Positions 1-12,250 of a DNA stretch of 64,000 nucleotides are shown here, piece after piece (position 1 is the stretch's first letter; every line of letters starts with the position of its first letter). The notes beneath the pieces are model-generated. The model made no database searches. It was not told where the DNA came from and worked only from the letters and a program-made list of their open reading frames with translations. Both the position numbers and the translations under genes were made by a program. Origin of the DNA: Xestospongia muta (taxonomy: Eukaryota; Porifera; Demospongiae; Haplosclerida; Petrosiidae); assembly GCA_963693285.1 (NCBI GenBank), contig OY848925.1, forward strand, positions 5,310,932 to 5,374,931. The letters run 5' to 3'.

Positions 1-55
1 TCTCCAATGAAAAGCGTGTGAAAAAAGGTTGGATCTGCTAAGGGAGACTACAACA

Positions 56-3000
56 ATGGCTACTAGTAATACCAACAGTTTTATACCTTCTACTAAGGAA
101 TATCAAGTGTTACAGAAGTACTTTGGAAGCTTGGTCCGTGCAATTTCTGACCCAGTCATAGTAGCTGCTGATTTGTTCTCAGCTAATCTCATCTCTGAAT
201 CGACTAAAACAAAAGCTAATGAAGAGAGTAGCAGTGGAGAAAGAAGAAGTTATCATCTACTAGATGAATTAATGAGTGTAATAGCTTTGGACTCTACTAA
301 ATTTATGAAAGTTTTATCAGTATTACAACGTCATCCTCCATTACTTAGCTTTCTTGCTGAAGAAATGAAGACAGATTTTGGTAATAAGGCAATAACAATA
401 AAAACCAATTGACACTATTATAGATGTACTATATTATTTCAATTTACAAGACATCGTTTTTATATTTATTCCTATAGAGTCATCCACGATTATCACCACT
501 ACCCAATCAACAGAAAAACAACAAACAGAGAGTGAGTTTGAATGTATAACAATTATTATATATTATATTATATATAATTTAATTATCAGGAACTATTCCA
601 GTTGATGAAAGCACATTCAATGATTTAACTATCATGCGAGGAAAGTTGGGTTCTCTGGTAGCAAAAATTCAAAAAATAGTAAAATCAGCTCATATAAATG
701 TTGATGACCTCAAACAGTTACTTGTCTTGTCTTATCCAGATGAAGAGGAGATACAAAAAGCAAAAGGTTTATCACGTGTTTTTATTGCAGTTCGTAAACT
801 ATGTTCACCAGTCAACATAGAAGTCCTTATGCTTATTGTTGATCATTTCAAGCAGATCTCCAAAGATGCCTTAATCACAATTCAAGAATATGAGATTGAA
901 GAACAAAACTACCGCAAGAGATTGTTGAGTGCTACATTTGCCCAAGAGCTAAGAAAGGAGGCTGAGCTACTAAGTCGTAATCCTACACCAGAATGTACCA
1001 TTACTCTCAAATTGAAGTGGTCTAGAGCTAAGCCATCAACTGTAAAAGAGTTCAAGATAGTTATCAATAATGTCTTCCTTGACTACTTTCAATATATTCA
1101 TCTTTATGAAGTAGTTGAAGGTTGTATCTTTGTTACTATGTGTGCTCCCAAACAACTAATGGGAGCAATAGTGGAAATGACAAAGACAAGACTACCATAT
1201 CTCCTCGATATTGGAGTGATCTTGTTACAGATCGGAGATGAGATTATAATTGATAAGAGAGAAAAAGAGGTATAGATAACACTACATACATGATAGATAT
1301 AGTATACATTAATATATAGAGTCTACATAATAGTAATATCTATATATATGTAAGTAAAATACCAGTATAATGTTTTCATTTTTATTTCTACACTTAATTT
1401 ACAGATAACATCTAATGAAGTATACAAACCTGATTCAGATATTACTGATACTCCTGGTAGTAGTAATAGTCATATCCCTCAACCAGTCTCATCTGATCAA
1501 GAAATTGAAGAGACCCAAAAAAGAAGAGATGAGGTAAAAGATAAGTAATATTAGACAACAGTTATTACTTGTTTTGTTAATATGTTTATCTTCTTTAGGA
1601 AATTAGTGCTCTTGTAGAAGAGATTGAAGAGTTACAACAACAACTGAAAATACAACAAAACATCACTAGACAGCAGACTATGGAACTAGAGTCTAATGTA
1701 CAACAAAGAGAAGGTACATATTGTGTATGTTAGTATATAATGACGTAATGATTAATATTATATTATTGTAATATGTCTGATCTGTCCTATCATGAGTCCA
1801 TTACTAATTACTGCCCTCATTAATAGCTATAATATAACATTTGAGTGACTCAGACTGTATGACAGTATTGTTTTGTTCTTAGCTGTTGAGAAGGAGTTGT
1901 TACAAGACATAGATAGACTAAAGAAGACGATGATTTTACAACTAAGAGAAAAAGACGAAATAATTGACGAATTAAAGCAGAGTTTGAAAGGTAACTGTAC
2001 ATGTACTAAATCTTGAGTTCCTCTCAGCTAATGGTACAAGGTTGTCTTATATACAGAACGAGTTAAGATCAATTATATGTTAGCCCTGATCTTAGCCCAT
2101 ATCCTTATTACAATGAGGTTACAAGTATGAAAAATGTATGTTATGATGACAACTTATATATTGCATGTGTAGTTGACTCTGATCTAATACTTTAATGTAT
2201 TATAATTATACTACAAGTATATTATATTGACATGATATGTCATAATTAGAGAAACACGCATGTACATTAATTACAACAAAGAGTTAATTAATTATGACGA
2301 TTTTATTTAACTCTTAACTTGTCTCTCTATATTATACATACCATGATAACCATAGTAACTATAATAAGGTCTCTCACTATAGCAGCAGATTCTGGTATTA
2401 TTGATGTTCCTGATTTCCCTCAATATGACCTTGAAGATGAGAGTATCGAGACCAGTACAGAGAGAAAGGTAAGACTAATGTATTATTTTATATAAGATAA
2501 TATAGAGTATCATTTTTATGTTAAGGTAATACATACAGAAGTGTATAAAGACCAACCTCTTCAAGTAGATAACTCTTCTATCATCTCAACTATCTCTCAG
2601 ACAGGTTAGTAATGATATTAACACTATAACTATAATTACTGTCTAGTAACATTATTATATTAGAGTACAGTCAATGTATTGTTTATTTCATTTAATTACT
2701 TTATAGCTCTACAACAACAAAGTCAACTGTCTGAACTAAGGAAGGGTGTTAAATGTGATGGTGCTGATGACTTTAATCAAGACACTACAACTAGACTATT
2801 TGCAGACTGGCGAAATTTTCCTGTCTATTCAGGTGATCTTCTAATCATTCGTTCACATGGAGAAGTGCTTCAGACCATTGACTTTGCACCCAAACTTATA
2901 CCCAGTGATCAAAGAGGATCTGATTAATGGATGGAAAAGGAGATTAACTATGTTAAGACATTGGGTGATAATGTTTCAGTTTGTAAACATGTCTTCTTTT

Positions 3001-3841
3001 GTCTTGAATCTGAACCTGGGTACTCCAAAGATTATTGTTTAAAAAAGATACGAAAGCTCATTACAAACTGTACACAAGAAGCTGGTAAGGATAAACACAT
3101 ATTTACATCAATGTTTCAATAATTTCTCACAATATAGCTGCCATCTATTACACTGGTCATGGAGAGAAGAACACTGGTAACTGGTGTTTTAAAGATGGTG
3201 TCATCACCTTCCAGGATATCTTTGGTCTATATATGGACTGTTTCAGAGGAAAGCGATTCAACATATACTCTGATTGTAGCTATTCCGGTAACTGGATCAA
3301 AGATTATGTCAAAATTCTAGATGACCTTGGTATCCCATCTTGTGGACACTACACAAGAGAACAAAAAATGTTGATTAATGTATTCTGTTCCTGTAAAGCC
3401 GACGAAGAAGCTACTGCACTGTGCTATGCTGAAGCAGGTGTAGTTGATTCAAATAGAGATGTAATTATGATAAAAAATAATATGAAGCTCTCATCAGGAC
3501 AAACTACAAAACACTGTATCTTTGTACTTCTTCGTTGTAGCAAAAAAAGTGAGGAGAAATGTGAAATAGACGCTTCGTGTACATGGAAGGATCGTATATT
3601 TTATGAGCCACAAGTTCATATAAGGTCTGATAAAGACACAGGCGAACAATTATGGTATTATGTATTGGTCGATGAAGATAAAGTAGAAGCTTTCAAAGAA
3701 AAGGAAAAAAGTGGAAAATTAGATCTTGCCGAATGTGGTAAGATTCTGGAACATGGATGGGGAGATCCTCCAAAAGATATATTGCGTAAACTGGATTTAA
3801 AATATAAGTCAATTATTGATCCAATTGATCCAAAGGATTAG
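56..3841 (+). CDS. Copy A: CARD-like / coiled-coil / caspase-like protein, one internal stop
   Basis: Ten exons can be joined with matching phases: 56-380, 478-531, 590-1269, 1405-1533, 1599-1713, 1883-1990, 2383-2468, 2526-2604, 2707-3084, 3138-3841, about 885 codons. The ATG at 56 starts the MATSNT peptide shared by all full copies; the in-frame TTG at 29 is ignored. Order: helical CARD-like domain (residues about 1-108); helical plus alpha/beta domain (about 127-352) ending IGDEIIIDKREKE; Gln/Glu/Lys-rich coiled-coil exons; caspase-like domain with YTGHGE and DCSYSGNW, the expected His and Cys positions of a clan CD (C14-like) peptidase. Odd: codon 2925-2927 is TAA where copies B and H read CAA, just before the catalytic exon; everything after it stays open and conserved. 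Role is inferred: death-fold-recruited protease-like protein of apoptosis or innate immunity. It may be a young pseudogene, a polymorphic null allele, or a truncated product. Confidence 0.75.
2925..2927 (+). other. In-frame TAA in copy A
   Basis: The reading frame fixed by the preceding splice phases reads GGA TCT GAT TAA TGG here. Copies B and H read GGA TCT AAC CAA TGG at the same place. The frame is open again from the next codon to the end of the exon at 3084 and on into the catalytic exon. Confidence 0.85.
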
Positions 3842-4134
3842 TGTATGTTAAATAAACAAGTTGTATTAGTGCAGATTATAGTAGTGTCATCTATATATTA
3901 TACTACACTATATTACATTCAGTTTATTTTGTTCAATACATATCTTTTTGCTGTCAAAACAAATCTTAGAATCTTGTCATCAATTCCTACTAGTACTAAC
4001 CTTGAAGTAGTAGAAGACAGAGTACCTCACTGTCTGCAATCTGTTGTTATTTTATATTAATTTAATATACATATTGGAATGTGAACTTTCAGTAATATAA
4101 TAATAGTATAGGACACTTAATACAAACAATCAAA
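3842..4134. other. Spacer after copy A
   Basis: AT-rich 3' flank of copy A. It contains a 71-codon open stretch from 3845 with no similarity to the array proteins and no obvious coding bias. I see no gene here. Confidence 0.5.
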
Positions 4135-4860
4135 TATCATTAGTTCATTGTATCTAACTTCCATTGTCCCTGTTCAGTTAAAGTCACTCTCACTTGATGA
4201 TACTATAAGATATACTATACAGTAATACTACATAGTTGATAATAATACCTGTTTAATAGAGGATCTATGACCAATACTAAGGACAGTAGTACCCATTTGA
4301 TTAATACTGGTATAGAAATAATGTTCATCTTCTTCACTTAGTGCTGAAGTAACCTCATCAAGTACTAGAATTAGAAAACACACAATAGTCATCATACAAC
4401 CTTTATGTGAATTATCTACTACTATTTATAATGACTTACTAGCAAAGGAAGGTTTGTGATAGAAGAGTGAAGCAAATGCTATCTTTTTTTGTGTGAGGCA
4501 ATTATGCATATATGTATTACTAGTAATACCACAAACAAGAACAAAGTCAAATGTTATACTATATAGTAATATGGTAATAAAATATACCTCACTTATTTTC
4601 CCAGCTAGAGCAGATGAAGAGAGGTGATCATATCCACCAGAGAAGATGATAATACCAGTACAATATATGTAATAATAGAACTGAGATAATCAAATAAATT
4701 AACAAAAACTATAACTTAAAAGAGATACAAATTAGTTAATAAATTATAAACTATTACATACAATTTAATGGAAATGTCCAATGAGCCAAACTAAGTCGAG
4801 TACTGAACAGTTTCCATAGCAACAAAACTAGTTAATAATATTAAAGTTAGTAAAGTTACT
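4135..4860 (-). pseudogene. ABCD4 fragment 1 (decayed partial copy)
   Basis: Read on the minus strand, this matches the 3' part of the complete ABCD4-type gene at 34967-38803 nearly base for base. It has the last exon (QGQWKLDTMN-stop), the Walker B/H-loop exon (LDEVTSAL ... SIGHRSS) and then, after an abrupt junction near 4485 marked by ttgtgtgaggcaattatgca, the transmembrane exon reading IFSGGYDHLSSSALAGKIS. The signature, Walker A and D-loop exons between them are missing, so it cannot encode a transporter. It lies convergent to copy A, as the parent gene lies convergent to unit H. Confidence 0.85.
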
Positions 4861-4941
4861 CCCATTAAAAATATCTCCATAAACTATATCTACAATAGAT
4901 AGTATATGATATATTACACTTTCTAGATATAGTTTATATAT

Positions 4942-4981
4942 CACAAGTACAGTAACCTATATATAGGTTACTGTACTTGTG
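4942..4981. repeat. 40-bp perfect palindrome
   Basis: The first 20 bases (4942-4961, starting cacaagtacagtaacc) are the exact reverse complement of the next 20 (4962-4981). It abuts and overlaps by two bases the left end of a much longer inverted repeat. Confidence 0.95.
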
Positions 4982-5174
4982 TAGGAAATGACCACTGGTA
5001 TGCATAGATAACCACAATGTGCTTAATAATTACATTACAGTATACTACAGTAATTAGATTAGTACATACATACTATAATAGTATGTATGTACTAATCTAA
5101 TTACTGTAGTATACTGTAATGTAATTATTAAGCACATTGTGGTTATCTATGCATACCAGTGGTCATTTCCTACA
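4980..5174. repeat. 195-bp perfect inverted repeat (foldback)
   Basis: Bases 4980-5076 are the exact reverse complement of 5078-5174 around one central base (5077), giving 97-bp arms with a 1-nt loop. The outer ends read tgtaggaaatgacc and ggtcatttcctaca. There is no coding content. Perfect arms indicate either a very recent foldback/MITE insertion or a recent palindromic duplication event. Confidence 0.95.
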
Positions 5175-5656
5175 TGTTAAATCAGCAAATATTGTGGGTA
5201 TATTGACCACAACCTTTTTGTGATCTCTTCCTAAATTGTTGACCTAACTTCAGTATAAACAGAGAGGTAAGATCAAAAATGATATTTGTTTTATCTTAGT
5301 CCCTGTAATTATAGTTATCTATACATAACATATGTCTAACAATAGAATATACTAGTCTTATAATATAGATACCAAATAAAAGATGTCAGTAATATAATAT
5401 ACCATGTGTTAGTAAGGTTATAGATCTTATCAATATATTATAATACATGTGATATAGTAAAACAAGAGAACAGTTACACATCTCAGTTATTAACAAACTA
5501 AGTATCTTAAGCTTTGCTCGTGTGTAGGATGGTGTGAGAACTAATGACATGTATATTTGTAAATAACAAATCATAATATGATGTTATTGGTAATAGATCT
5601 CCACTGAAAGGTGTGTGACATGAAAAAAGCTGAATCTGTTAAAAGAGACTACAACA
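5175..5656. other. 5' flank of copy B
   Basis: No gene is visible. The last about 75 bases (5585-5656, ctccactgaaaggtgtgtg ... gactacaacaATG) match the sequence before copies A (from position 1) and C (12600-12690). This is a conserved proximal promoter/5' UTR block with the start context acaacaATGG. Confidence 0.6.
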
Positions 5657-8600
5657 ATGGCTACTAGTAATACTGACAGCTTTATACCTTCTACTAGGGA
5701 ATATCAAGTGTTACAGAAGTACTATGGTAGATTGTCTCATGTAATCACCAGTCCAGTCACATTAGCTGCTGACCTATACTCAGCTGAATTAATCTCAGAA
5801 TGGACTCTGACAAAAGCTACATCTGAGAACAGCAGTCGTGAAATGAGAACACATCATCTACTGGATGAATTAAGAGGAGGAGTGGCTATTGATAGCACTA
5901 ACCTAATGAAGATTATCACAGTATTACAATGTCATCCTCCATTACTTAGTGCTATTGGTGAAGAAATGAAGACAGAATGTGGTAAGAAGCAAATATACTT
6001 TAATCATTCAATTATTATAACAATGCATTTATATCATTCAACAGAGCAACATCAGGGAGTACAAAGTGAATCTACAAGTGAACAGACTATATCAATAGAG
6101 TCGTCTCTGATAACCACTACTCAACTTACAGATCAACAACATGTACAAAGTAAGTGTACATAAGATCAGATATACTGACAATATTATTTGTTTCTTAGAA
6201 GCAGTAGTCACAGTTGGTGATACTGAATTTGATAGTCTGTTTATAATGCAAGGAAAGTTGGGTTCTTTAGTAAAAACAGTTAAAAACATAGTTGAGTCAG
6301 CCAGAATTGATGTTGATGATCTTAAGGAATTACTTATCCTGTCTTATCCATTTGAAGAAGAAATTGAAAAAGCAGAAAGCCTATTCCGTGTCTTTGTTAT
6401 AGTTCGTAAGCTTTGTTCACCAGTTAACATAGAGATCCTTAAGCTTATTACTGATCATTACAAACTCTCTGATGCACTAACAGCTATTCAAGAATATGAG
6501 ATTGAAGAACAAAACTATCGTAAGAGATTGATGAGTGCTAAATTTGCTCAAGATCTAAAAGAGGAAGCTGAGTTATTAGAGCGTAATCCTACACCAGAGT
6601 GTACCATTACTCTGAAATTAAATTGGTCTTCAGTTGATCATTTCACAGTAAAAGAATTTGAGAAGATTATCAAAAATGTATTCCCTCACTACTCTCAATA
6701 TATTCACCTTTGCTACGTGGGTAATGGCTCCATTATTGTTACTATGTGTGCTCCTAAACCACTAATGGGAGCTCTAGTAAAAATGGCAAAGACAAGGTTA
6801 CCATATCTCCTTGATATTGGAGTGATCTTGTTACAGATAGGAGATGAAGTTATCCTTGATAAGAGAGAGAAAGAGGTATAGACATTAAAATAATCATGAC
6901 AAATAATTAATACATATATAATAATATATCAGCAAATCTGTTTTTCTGTTGTAATATTATAATACATATTTTATAGATAATATCCAATGAAGTTTACAAA
7001 CCTAATTCAGATATTACTGGTACTAATGGTAGAACTAGTCACATTTCTGTACTAGTCTCATCTGATCAAGGACTCGAGGAGATCCAAACAAGGTCTAGCC
7101 AAGAAGAAGAGGTCACACTATCTATCAGTGAACATATAGGTAATAATACAATATTATTCAATGTTATAATGATTACTTACTTTATAGCTCAACAACAACA
7201 AAGTCAAGAACTGTCTGAATTAAAGAAGGATGTCACTGACAAACAAGGAGATGAGGTAAAAGACAAGTAGTATTAGATAACAGTTTTTATTTCTTATTAA
7301 TATGTCTATCATCTACAGGAAGTTAGAGCTCTTAAGGAAAAAAATGAAGAGTTGAGACAACAACTGGAAATACAAAAAAAGATGAGTCAAAAGAAGACAA
7401 TGGAAATAAAATCTATTGAAGGTATTATACTATATATTGTATATTATCAGGATTAGATAGAGAGGTATAGGTTATACACAAAAGTAACGGTTTCTACTGA
7501 ATTTATTGAACTTATTACTAAAGATGTGAGGTTGATAAGTCAGTAGAAACCATATCAATGTGTATAACTAACATCTATTATGTAACACACATGAGGTTAA
7601 TAAGTGTTCACAGGAGGTTTATAAATATATTTATACAACCTCTCAAATGACTTATCAAGATTGCTATGATATTTATAAACATGAAATCAATCAATTTAAT
7701 TGGTTAGTTTGCTACAAGCATGGTAGAATATTGGACATTGATATGAAGATTGTCATAATAACTACTAGTTTATAATAGATACTTACATTATAATCACTAG
7801 CTAATGTATTATTTATAGGATTGAGACAAAGAAAAGTTCAAAACTTGACATTATCTACTTCTAAAACAAAGAAAGGTACGTGTTGACAATTATATGACAG
7901 TTATGTGTTGTTATCACTGATCTACTACTAGGTCACTTTAATGTATTATAATTATGCTGATGAGATTATTCATGTCAATTGCTTTCTTTTTAGCAATAGA
8001 GAAGGATTTACTGTCAGTGTCAGAACAGAGACAGAGAGAAATGGAGACACTGCAGGAGATAATCACATCATTGACTTTGAAATTGAATGAAAGAAACAAA
8101 GAAAATGAGGAATTAAAGCAAAGTTTGAAAGGTAACTGATATTAGTAGATATTTGTCACTTCTCATTGTACATTGTTATCAGGTCTAGCCTTCTTATCAA
8201 AAGTTCAGGAACCAGTGTTATCTGATCAAGGACTCGAGGAGACCCAAATACTGTCTAGCCAAGAAGAGCAGTCTATATCATCTATCAGTGAAAATATTAG
8301 TAAATAATATCAATATATTATAGAGTATACTAATATCTTAATGTCTTTATTGTTTAGAGTCTCCTATATCAGAGTTAAAATATTCGAATAATGAAAAAAC
8401 AGGTGTAGAAGACAGAAAGTCACATGAAGGTAATATTACTTTTTATTTTGTACTACATTTTGTGATATGTTTAAAGCTCTTCCATATCTATAACACTATA
8501 ATAGTATAATATCTATTATTCTTATAGCTAACTGACCATGATATTATTTGATTTTAAAAATATTAAAGAGGTTAAATAAGTAGTTAGCGATAACACAGTT

Positions 8601-10213
8601 ATTATAAACTACATTTATTAAGCTATGATTATAATACAAATTGATTATAATGATTTACAATATCTTCAATTAAGTAAATCACACTGTATGTTGTAACAAA
8701 TGCCTTCTCTTCTTTTGTCACTAAAGAAACAGAATCAAACATTACTGATACTCCTGGTAGTGTTGGTATCCCTCAATATGTCCCTGAAGATGAGAATGTT
8801 GAGAACAGTACAGAGAGAGAGGTAAGACTAATGGATTAATTTATATAAGATAATATAGAGTGTCATTTCTATGTTAAGGTAATACATACAGAAGTGTATC
8901 AAGACCAACCTCTTCCAGTAGATAACTCTTCTATCACCTCAACTATCTCTCAGACAGGTTAGTAATGATATTAACACTATAACCATAATTACTGCCTAAT
9001 AACATATATTAGAGTACAGTCAATGTATTGTTTATTTGATTTAATTACTTTATAGCTCTACAACAACAAAGTCAACTGTCTAATCTGTCTAAACTAAAGA
9101 AAGATATCAATAGTGATGGTACTGGTGACTTAGGAAATGATACTGCTACTGGGTTATATACTCCAACCTGGCGACAACTTCCTCGTAGTACATACAAGTT
9201 GCTTATTATTGGTTCAATTGGAGAAGTGTCAGATTTTAAGACAATTCAAGTTGCACACAAAATTATACCCAGTAATCAAGAAGGATCTAACCAATGGATG
9301 AAAAAGGAGATTGATCTTATTAGGGAAATGGATGAAAAAAATCCATATTGTCATCATGTATTAGTTTGTTCAGATCTTCCAGGAAATGAACACTCTAAAG
9401 ATTACTATCTGGAGAAGATAAGGAACTTCTTAACTGACTGTAAGCAAAATGGAGGTAAGAGAGACATATTTTACATTGATGATACATATTTATTACTTGG
9501 TTAACATCTATTACACTGGTCACGGAGAGAAGGACACTGGTAACTGGTGTTTTAAAGATGGTGTCATCACCTTCCAGGATATCTTTGGTCTATATATGGA
9601 TTGTTTCAGAGGAAAACAACTTACAATACACTCTGATTGTAGTTATTCTGGTAACTGGATCAAAGATTGTGTCAAAACTCTAGATGACCTTGGTATCCCA
9701 TCTTGTGGACATCATACGAGAGAACAAGGAATTTTACTCAGTGTATGCTGTTCTAGTAGTGCTAATGAAGAAGCTACTGCACTGTGCTATGTTACTGAGG
9801 CTAATGAATTTGATGAAACAAACAAATCTGTTTTGACTTACTACAATAAAAGGCTATCATCGGGACAAATCACAAAATGGGGTAACTTTACACAAATTCG
9901 TTGTAGTAAGACAGCCACCGAGACCTGTGAAATAGACTCTACATGTACCTGGAAGGATCGTATATCATCAGTATCTGATCGAATATTTATAGTTCATGAT
10001 ACAGACAGAGGTAGGAGAGCCTGGCACTATTTATTAGTTGATGAAGACAAGTTGGATGCATACAATGCTGTATTCTCTGATGGCAGTAAACCTAGTGGAA
10101 CCATGGGTAAATATGGTCAAATATTGTACTCCGGATGGGGAGAAGATCCTCCAAAAGATGTACAGCGAAAAATTAGGATGCGATTTCACAGTGTTATTGA
10201 TCCAGAACAATGA
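5657..10213 (+). CDS. Copy B: CARD-like / coiled-coil / caspase-like protein, last splice acceptor lost
   Basis: Exons with consistent phases: 5657-5981, 6045-6149, 6199-6875, 6977-7139, 7198-7255, 7319-7421, 7819-7875, 7994-8131, 8183-8299, 8358-8429, 8727-8821, 8879-8957, 9056-9454, 9501-10213. Domains as in copy A: CARD-like (1-108), helical plus alpha/beta domain ending IGDEVILDKREKE, a longer series of coiled-coil/linker exons than A, then a caspase-like domain with beta-strand KLLIIGSIGEV, histidine motif YTGHGE and cysteine motif SDCSYSGNW, ending VIDPEQ. Odd: the intron before the catalytic exon (9455-9500) ends TTGG, where the copies with an intact site end in AG (A ...ATAG, H ...CTTAG). 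Reading through meets TAA at 9501-9503 in the exon frame. The gene is therefore active only if a non-canonical or alternative acceptor is used. Function is inferred from the fold motifs only. Confidence 0.75.
9499..9500 (+). other. Missing 3' splice AG in copy B
   Basis: The expected acceptor dinucleotide reads GG. Exon sequence resumes at 9501 in the right phase (G + TT AAC ATC TAT TAC). The aligned intron of copy H ends ttaactacttag. No AG lies close enough upstream or downstream to keep the frame and the YTGHGE motif. Confidence 0.75.
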
Positions 10214-10640
10214 TATTTTGTGTGGAATATTAATATGAATGAACAATGTTTTTGTGTTTAACCAACTATTTTGATAACTAGCTCTTTTTGTCAATTCCTA
10301 TTTTATCACTAACTACTAAAGAAATTCAAATCCAAATGTAGGTAAGTGTAGTGTAACAGTACAAGATCTACATAGAACCCAGTCTGAATCTCAGGCCACT
10401 TACTTTAACACTTCATGTTTAGAGTTTGGGGGGTAAGAATCAGTATTAAAATATGCTGGTCTTGGACTGTCCCACTTTCATACAAATGAGAATTATACTA
10501 CCACCTATACCTTAAGTTAATGGACAAAGTAGAAATTCATGGAACACCAATATAAATGGTCTTACAACAACTATATTGATGACATACACTTCAACAACAA
10601 TACAAGTGTTCTCATTACACATAACTAAATATTATATAGT
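10214..10640. other. 3' flank of copy B
   Basis: AT-rich non-coding sequence with no similarity to the array exons. No gene recognised. Confidence 0.4.
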
Positions 10641-10862
10641 CTTTAAATATGCCTGGGAGGATTGTATATTTTGTAAATCTCATTTTGTCAAATGAGTTCA
10701 TAGTAAAGACAGAGGTAAACCAATCTGACATTATGTACTGGTTAATGAAGATAAAGTAGTGCATTTTAAAGATAAAAAGTGGAAGCATACATTTTGCTGA
10801 TTAAGGTACTGTTCTGCACTCTGGATGAGGACAAGATACTCCAATATATATTGAGAAAGAGA
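10641..10862 (+). pseudogene. Relic of a caspase-like last exon
   Basis: Resembles the C-terminal part of the array's last exon: tgcctgggaggattgtata corresponds to the TW-[EK]-DR segment, and gacattatgtactggttaatgaagataaagtag to the WHYVLVDEDKV segment. It has frame breaks and a stop (about 10798), then runs into a foldback element. Only 3'-terminal exon sequence is present, as in the relic at 34588-34840. Confidence 0.65.
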
Positions 10863-10885
10863 CCTGGGTGTTTAGGTAAGTTAGT

Positions 10886-11123
10886 GTTGCTAATATTCAT
10901 TTTTTATTCACCAAACAAAATATGTGATAACGCCAAATGTTTCAATAGTCAGAGCGACTATCTTCATCAGTGGCTTAAATAATAAAAAGTAAAAGTATGA
11001 ATAGGAGCTTTTTACTTTTACTTTTATTATTTAAGCCACTGATGAAGATAGTCGCTCTGACTATTGAAACATTTGGCGTTATCACATATTTTGTTTGGTG
11101 AATAAAAAATGAATATTAGCAAC
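10886..11123. repeat. 238-bp near-perfect inverted repeat
   Basis: Left arm from 10886 (gttgctaatattcat) is the reverse complement of the right arm ending 11123 (atgaatattagcaac). Arms are about 105-110 bp, joined by a centre near 10998-11012, with a one-base A-run difference near the centre. It lies between the exon relic and the second ABCD4 fragment. It looks like a MITE/foldback element; there is no coding content. Confidence 0.92.
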
Positions 11124-11204
11124 TCCAATATATATTATCCATTAAGTGGAGTTGAGATTTAAGTCATATTACGATCCAGACTATTAGTGCATGTTAGAAA
11201 GAAT

Positions 11205-12250
11205 CGTTCATTTAATCTAGTAATAGTATCTCACCAGTTACCATCAAATATCACATCAACTCCTCCCAATCTCTCCTTTAGTGATAACTACAAAATATAG
11301 TATTTGATGAACAGATGAATAATGGATAACTTACTAGACCAGCCAATCTTAATGCTTCATTAATTCTATTCTCAAATAAGACACAATCTATAATTTGATA
11401 ATGATATATTCAGTCAAAGTGTGATATTTGATGTCTGTTCTAACCTTCCATTAGTGGAATATCAGTACAACCAGGAGGAGCTATAGTCACATCTTCAAAG
11501 ATGGCTGCTACTACAGGACCAGGTTCAGCTATGGAGTACCTAGTACATTAAAATATAGTAAGTTATATTATTAAATAATAATGTAGAAATGACACTATAT
11601 CTTAATAGTAATAGAGGAGATTGTACCTCACTGTATGTGATCTGTTGTTATATGAATCATCCAAATCATCACTAAATGATGTACTATCAGATAAGTCAAT
11701 GGAGGGAACTACTGTAGTAGTAGCAGCTGATGTACATTTGTTTAGTTTGTTTATATTACCTCAAAATGACCAATTCTAAATGCAGTGACATGTACTAGTA
11801 ACCATGGTAACACGTTGTACTCTACCTGTGAGTATATCCTGCTAAGTCAGCAATATTACTTGACTGATCTACCAGTGTAGAGAAATTGTTTAGAAGGTAG
11901 AGAGAAAAAAAGGCAACCTACAAGAACAAAGTCAAATGTTATACTATATAATAATATGATGATAAAATGTACCTCACTTATTTTCCCAGCTAGAGCAGAT
12001 GGAGAGAGGTGATCATATCCACCAGAGAAGATGATAATACCCAGTACAATATATGTAATAACAGAACTGAGATAATCAAATAAATTAACAGAAACTATAA
12101 ATTAAAAGAGATACAAGTTAGTTAATAAATTATAAACTATTACATACAATTTAATGGAAATGTCCAATGAGCCAAACTAAGTTGAGTATTAAACAGTTCT
12201 ATAGCAACAAAATTCATTGATATCACAGCTAATAGAATATATTTATGATA
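11205..12250 (-). pseudogene. ABCD4 fragment 2 (internal deletion, no C-terminus)
   Basis: The minus strand matches the central part of the complete ABCD4-type gene: the LSLKERLGGVDVIFDGNW exon, the nucleotide-binding-domain exon read as ENRINEALRLAGL, then a jump near 11430 directly to the exon reading SIAEPGPVVAAIFEDVTIAPPG, then the Ser-rich linker exon, the GYTHR exon and the IFSGGYDHLSPSALAGKIS exon. The Walker A, Q-loop, signature and Walker B exons are absent. Decayed copy carried along with unit B. Confidence 0.82.

Noticed and set aside
3845..4060. 71-codon open frame after copy A
   Set aside because: No homology, no conserved context behind the other copies; likely chance in AT-rich DNA.
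4980..5174. Inverted repeat as a microRNA precursor
   Set aside because: Perfect 97-bp arms with a 1-nt loop are unlike a miRNA hairpin; foldback DNA is more likely.
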